From Pseudomonadota bacterium (GTDB taxonomy: Bacteria; Myxococcota_A; Polyangia; Polyangiales; Polyangiaceae): a stretch of 9,182 nt of DNA. This document shows positions 7,320-9,182 of this stretch, in pieces. Each line of letters opens with the position of its first letter. Position 1 is the first letter of the stretch. The stretch is from the NCBI GenBank assembly GCA_023411445.1, contig JAEYOT010000227.1, positions 1 to 9,182 on the forward strand, read 5' to 3'. Under the pieces are notes generated by a model. That model was not told the DNA's origin and did no database searches. It was given only the letters and a program-made list of their open reading frames with translations. Made by a program: the position numbers and the translations under genes.

Positions 7320-7330
7320 AGCGTCTCGGC

Positions 7331-9182
7331 ATGTCGAAAGTCCCGCGGACAGTCTTGTGCGTGGGGGCGGCGCTCGTGGCAGTCGGCCTCGCCGCACCCG
7401 CGTCTGCAGAGGGCGCCGCCTCACGTCCCCACCCGAGAATTTGGCTGGATGCTTCGACGCGAGCCGGCATCCAGGCTCAAGCCGCGCTGAGCGGCGGACC
7501 CGTGCACCGCGCCCGGACGCGCTGCGCCATGGCGCGGCAAGAGCCGGGCGAGTACTCGGAGGGTGGCTGGCAGGGCTTCGAATTCGTGACCACGCTCTCG
7601 TCGTGTTTGACGTCGTGGGTCGCCACAGGCGACGAAAATGACCGCGACACGGCGATCAAATACTGGCGCGTGCTGCTGGACGACTATCAAACCGTAGGCG
7701 ACGGCTTGGGCGGCGACGACGTCGTCACACACGATACTGGCTACGCCATGCGTACGTTCGCGCCGTATTCGGCGCTGGCCTACGATTGGCTCCACGACGC
7801 CCCAGGCGTGACTGAAGAGCTGCGCGCCCACGCCCGCGCGCGCTTTCACGCGTGGACGACGTACTACAGCAGCAGCGGTTACCTGCGTGAGATGCCGGGC
7901 GCCAACTACCACGCGGGCTATGTCTTTGCGGCAACGCTCATGGCCATCGCGGAGGCGGGCGAAGCGGGCGAGCAGGGCGAGCAGCATTGGTCGCTGGTGA
8001 AGGACGTGATTTGGCAGCAGCACCTCGCGCCCGCGCTTCTGCCGGGCGGCGTGCTCGATGGGGGGGATTGGCCGGAAGGCTGGCAATACGGCTCGCTCAG
8101 CGTGCTGGAGCACGCGCTCGCGGCGCGCGCGATGGCTGAGCACGGCACGCCGGTTGCGGGCGCTGAGGCGTGGGCCAGCTCGCTACCGCTCCGCTTCGCG
8201 CACGGTTTGACGCCGGCGACCCGGCAAGCGTTCGTCGGGGGAGACTCCGATCAAGCAGCACCATACCGCGCTCCGAATAGCGGCGCGCTCCTGGCGGCTC
8301 TGGTCGGTCCGGCAAGCGCGGAGGCCAAAGGGCTCGCCAGCGAGCTCCGGCAAACGCTGGCGCTGGCAGATGAGAACCCACTGTTCGACGCGCTGGCGCT
8401 CGCAACCAGCGTGACCGCGCGCAGCATGCCCAGCGCCGCTCCCACCAGCTACCTCGCTCGTGGCGTGGGCAACTGGTACCTGCGCACCAGCTGGCAGCCG
8501 GAGGCCGCGTGGAGCGTCTTTCAGTGCTCGCGTCGGCTCGTGAGCGACCACCAGTACAGCAACGCTGGCAACTGGGTGCTCACTCGCGGCGCCGACGATC
8601 TGATCGTGGATCCTTCTCCCTACGGCAGCCTCTCCACGCTGACCGGCAACGCACCGGCGATCGATAGCAAGGTGCTGCCGGACGGATACTCACCCAGCCA
8701 GGGCTACTGGGGTGAAAGCGCTGGCCTGGTGTGGGCGCGCCACTCCGGCTCGGGCGTCGCGGTGGCTCGCTGTGACTACGCGGATCAATTCCGTCGTCTC
8801 GATGTGCCGAGTGATGTCGCGCAGGCCCTGCGGGACTTCGTGCTGATCCCGAGCGCCCAAGGCGCCGAGGTCGTGCTGGTGGACCGCGTCGCGACGGGCG
8901 CGGCCGAGCGCGGCTTGCATTTCCGCACGCGCTCGCCGGGCAATTTCAGCCTGAACGGTGACGCGGCCCGAGCCGTCATCGGCGGCTCGGCGCTCGAGGT
9001 GCGCAAGCTGTGGGCCTCCAGCGGCACGCCCAGCGTGCGCGAGATGCCACGCGCGACCGAGTGCCCGTCGTCCCATCACACGTGCGACGTTTCCAAGCTC
9101 CCTGCCGGCTCCGAGTACCGGTTGCAAGTGAGCGGCCCCGTGGCAGGCGCGATTCACCACGTGAGCGCGTCCCCCGCTGCTG
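7331..9182 (+). CDS. Secreted heparinase II/III-like protein (polysaccharide lyase-like), 3' end outside window
   Basis: The frame is open from ATG 7331 to the window end, at least 617 residues. A signal peptide is clear: SKVPR, a hydrophobic core (TVLCVGAALVAVGLAAP) and an ASA cleavage site before Glu27, so export is expected. HPRIWLD (34-40) opens an alpha-helical part rich in Trp and Tyr, including GANYHAGY with Asn192, Tyr193 and His194, which may match the Asn/His of the alpha-toroid in alginate- and heparin-lyase-like enzymes. A beta-rich part follows; SDHQYSNAGNWVLTRG with His407, then DDLIVDPSPYG, resembles the 'HxxxxxxGsFvl..G..li.D.G.Y' signature of heparinase II/III C-terminal domains. 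The family assignment is by motif and architecture; substrate and activity are unproven. A period-9 repeat at 7952-7987 encodes EAGEAGEQGEQH. The only alternative start, GTG 7313, would add six residues. No good ribosome site is visible. Confidence 0.75.
   Translation, partial: MSKVPRTVLCVGAALVAVGLAAPASAEGAASRPHPRIWLDASTRAGIQAQAALSGGPVHRARTRCAMARQEPGEYSEGGWQGFEFVTTLSSCLTSWVATGDENDRDTAIKYWRVLLDDYQTVGDGLGGDDVVTHDTGYAMRTFAPYSALAYDWLHDAPGVTEELRAHARARFHAWTTYYSSSGYLREMPGANYHAGYVFAATLMAIAEAGEAGEQGEQHWSLVKDVIWQQHLAPALLPGGVLDGGDWPEGWQYGSLSVLEHALAARAMAEHGTPVAGAEAWASSLPLRFAHGLTPATRQAFVGGDSDQAAPYRAPNSGALLAALVGPASAEAKGLASELRQTLALADENPLFDALALATSVTARSMPSAAPTSYLARGVGNWYLRTSWQPEAAWSVFQCSRRLVSDHQYSNAGNWVLTRGADDLIVDPSPYGSLSTLTGNAPAIDSKVLPDGYSPSQGYWGESAGLVWARHSGSGVAVARCDYADQFRRLDVPSDVAQALRDFVLIPSAQGAEVVLVDRVATGAAERGLHFRTRSPGNFSLNGDAARAVIGGSALEVRKLWASSGTPSVREMPRATECPSSHHTCDVSKLPAGSEYRLQVSGPVAGAIHHVSASPAA

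Larger units (their letters stand above)
7026..7330. other. Divergent intergenic region between glmS and the heparinase-like gene
   Basis: These 305 bases should carry the promoters of both flanking genes. I see no convincing -35/-10 pair on either strand and no sigma-54 type element. Visible structures are two inverted repeats (annotated separately), an 8-base palindrome CCACGTGG at 7110-7117, and an AT-rich patch CAAATAAACTG near 7253-7263. Open frames cross the region on both strands, but they have Arg/Ala-rich compositions typical of chance frames in GC-rich DNA, so I call no gene. Confidence 0.5.

Noticed and set aside
7026..7330. glmS ribozyme upstream of glmS
   Set aside because: Reading the minus strand of the leader, I could not find the conserved core (AGCGCC near the cleavage site followed by the paired elements). 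The ribozyme is mainly known from Firmicutes and relatives.
7083..7424. Minus-strand open frame of 113 codons in the glmS/heparinase-like gap
   Set aside because: Its composition is Arg/Ala/Thr-rich without any recognisable motif, it runs into the signal-peptide region of the heparinase-like gene on the other strand, and no ribosome site is seen. It looks like a chance frame in GC-rich DNA.
7147..7641. Plus-strand open frame of 164 codons overlapping the heparinase-like start
   Set aside because: It begins in non-coding DNA at a non-ATG start and its second half is an out-of-frame reading of the heparinase-like gene, whose frame carries the signal peptide and family motifs.
7421..8143. Long minus-strand open frame opposite the heparinase-like gene
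   Set aside because: It is His/Arg/Val-rich shadow coding opposite a gene with clear domain features; no family motif is visible.

Overview
The window is GC-rich throughout, with strong third-position GC and very tight gene packing. It reads as a chromosomal piece of a high-GC bacterium. Gene style and content (a lone RsbW-like regulator, a monotopic sugar transferase, several glycosyltransferases and a large secreted heparinase-like protein) are most like a myxobacterium, but that taxonomic guess is inference. I see no mobile elements, CRISPR arrays, tRNA or rRNA genes.

Left part (1-5105): an exopolysaccharide or surface-glycan assembly locus. It opens with the C-terminal end of an unidentified protein (3-233), which overlaps by ATGA a GT4-type glycosyltransferase (230-1579). 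Next comes a small gene on the opposite strand for an RsbW/SpoIIAB-like ATP-binding regulator (1539-1994). It overlaps the glycosyltransferase tail to tail and the following sugar transferase head to head. The sugar transferase (1984-2778) is a WcaJ/EpsZ-type polyprenyl-phosphate sugar-1-phosphate transferase that should start the repeat unit on the lipid carrier. It is followed by a second GT4 enzyme (2775-3974, another ATGA overlap) and a membrane-anchored GT2 enzyme (3990-5105).

Middle (5106-7025): a short convergent intergenic region with a GC-rich hairpin, then glmS on the minus strand. GlmS makes glucosamine-6-phosphate, the precursor of the UDP-GlcNAc used for peptidoglycan and often for exopolysaccharides.

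Right part (7026-9182): a 305-base divergent intergenic region with two inverted repeats, then a secreted heparinase II/III-like (polysaccharide lyase-like) protein that runs off the window. The short C-terminus at the left edge has a loosely similar ending, so the glycan-building genes may lie between two glycan-processing proteins.

Together the genes suggest one polysaccharide pathway: precursor supply (glmS), lipid-linked initiation (sugar transferase), extension (GT4, GT4, GT2) and possible depolymerisation or modification (heparinase-like protein), with a partner-switching type regulator embedded in antisense. The arrangement of that regulator, overlapping both neighbours with no intergenic DNA, is the most unusual thing here. 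No wholly new system is evident.
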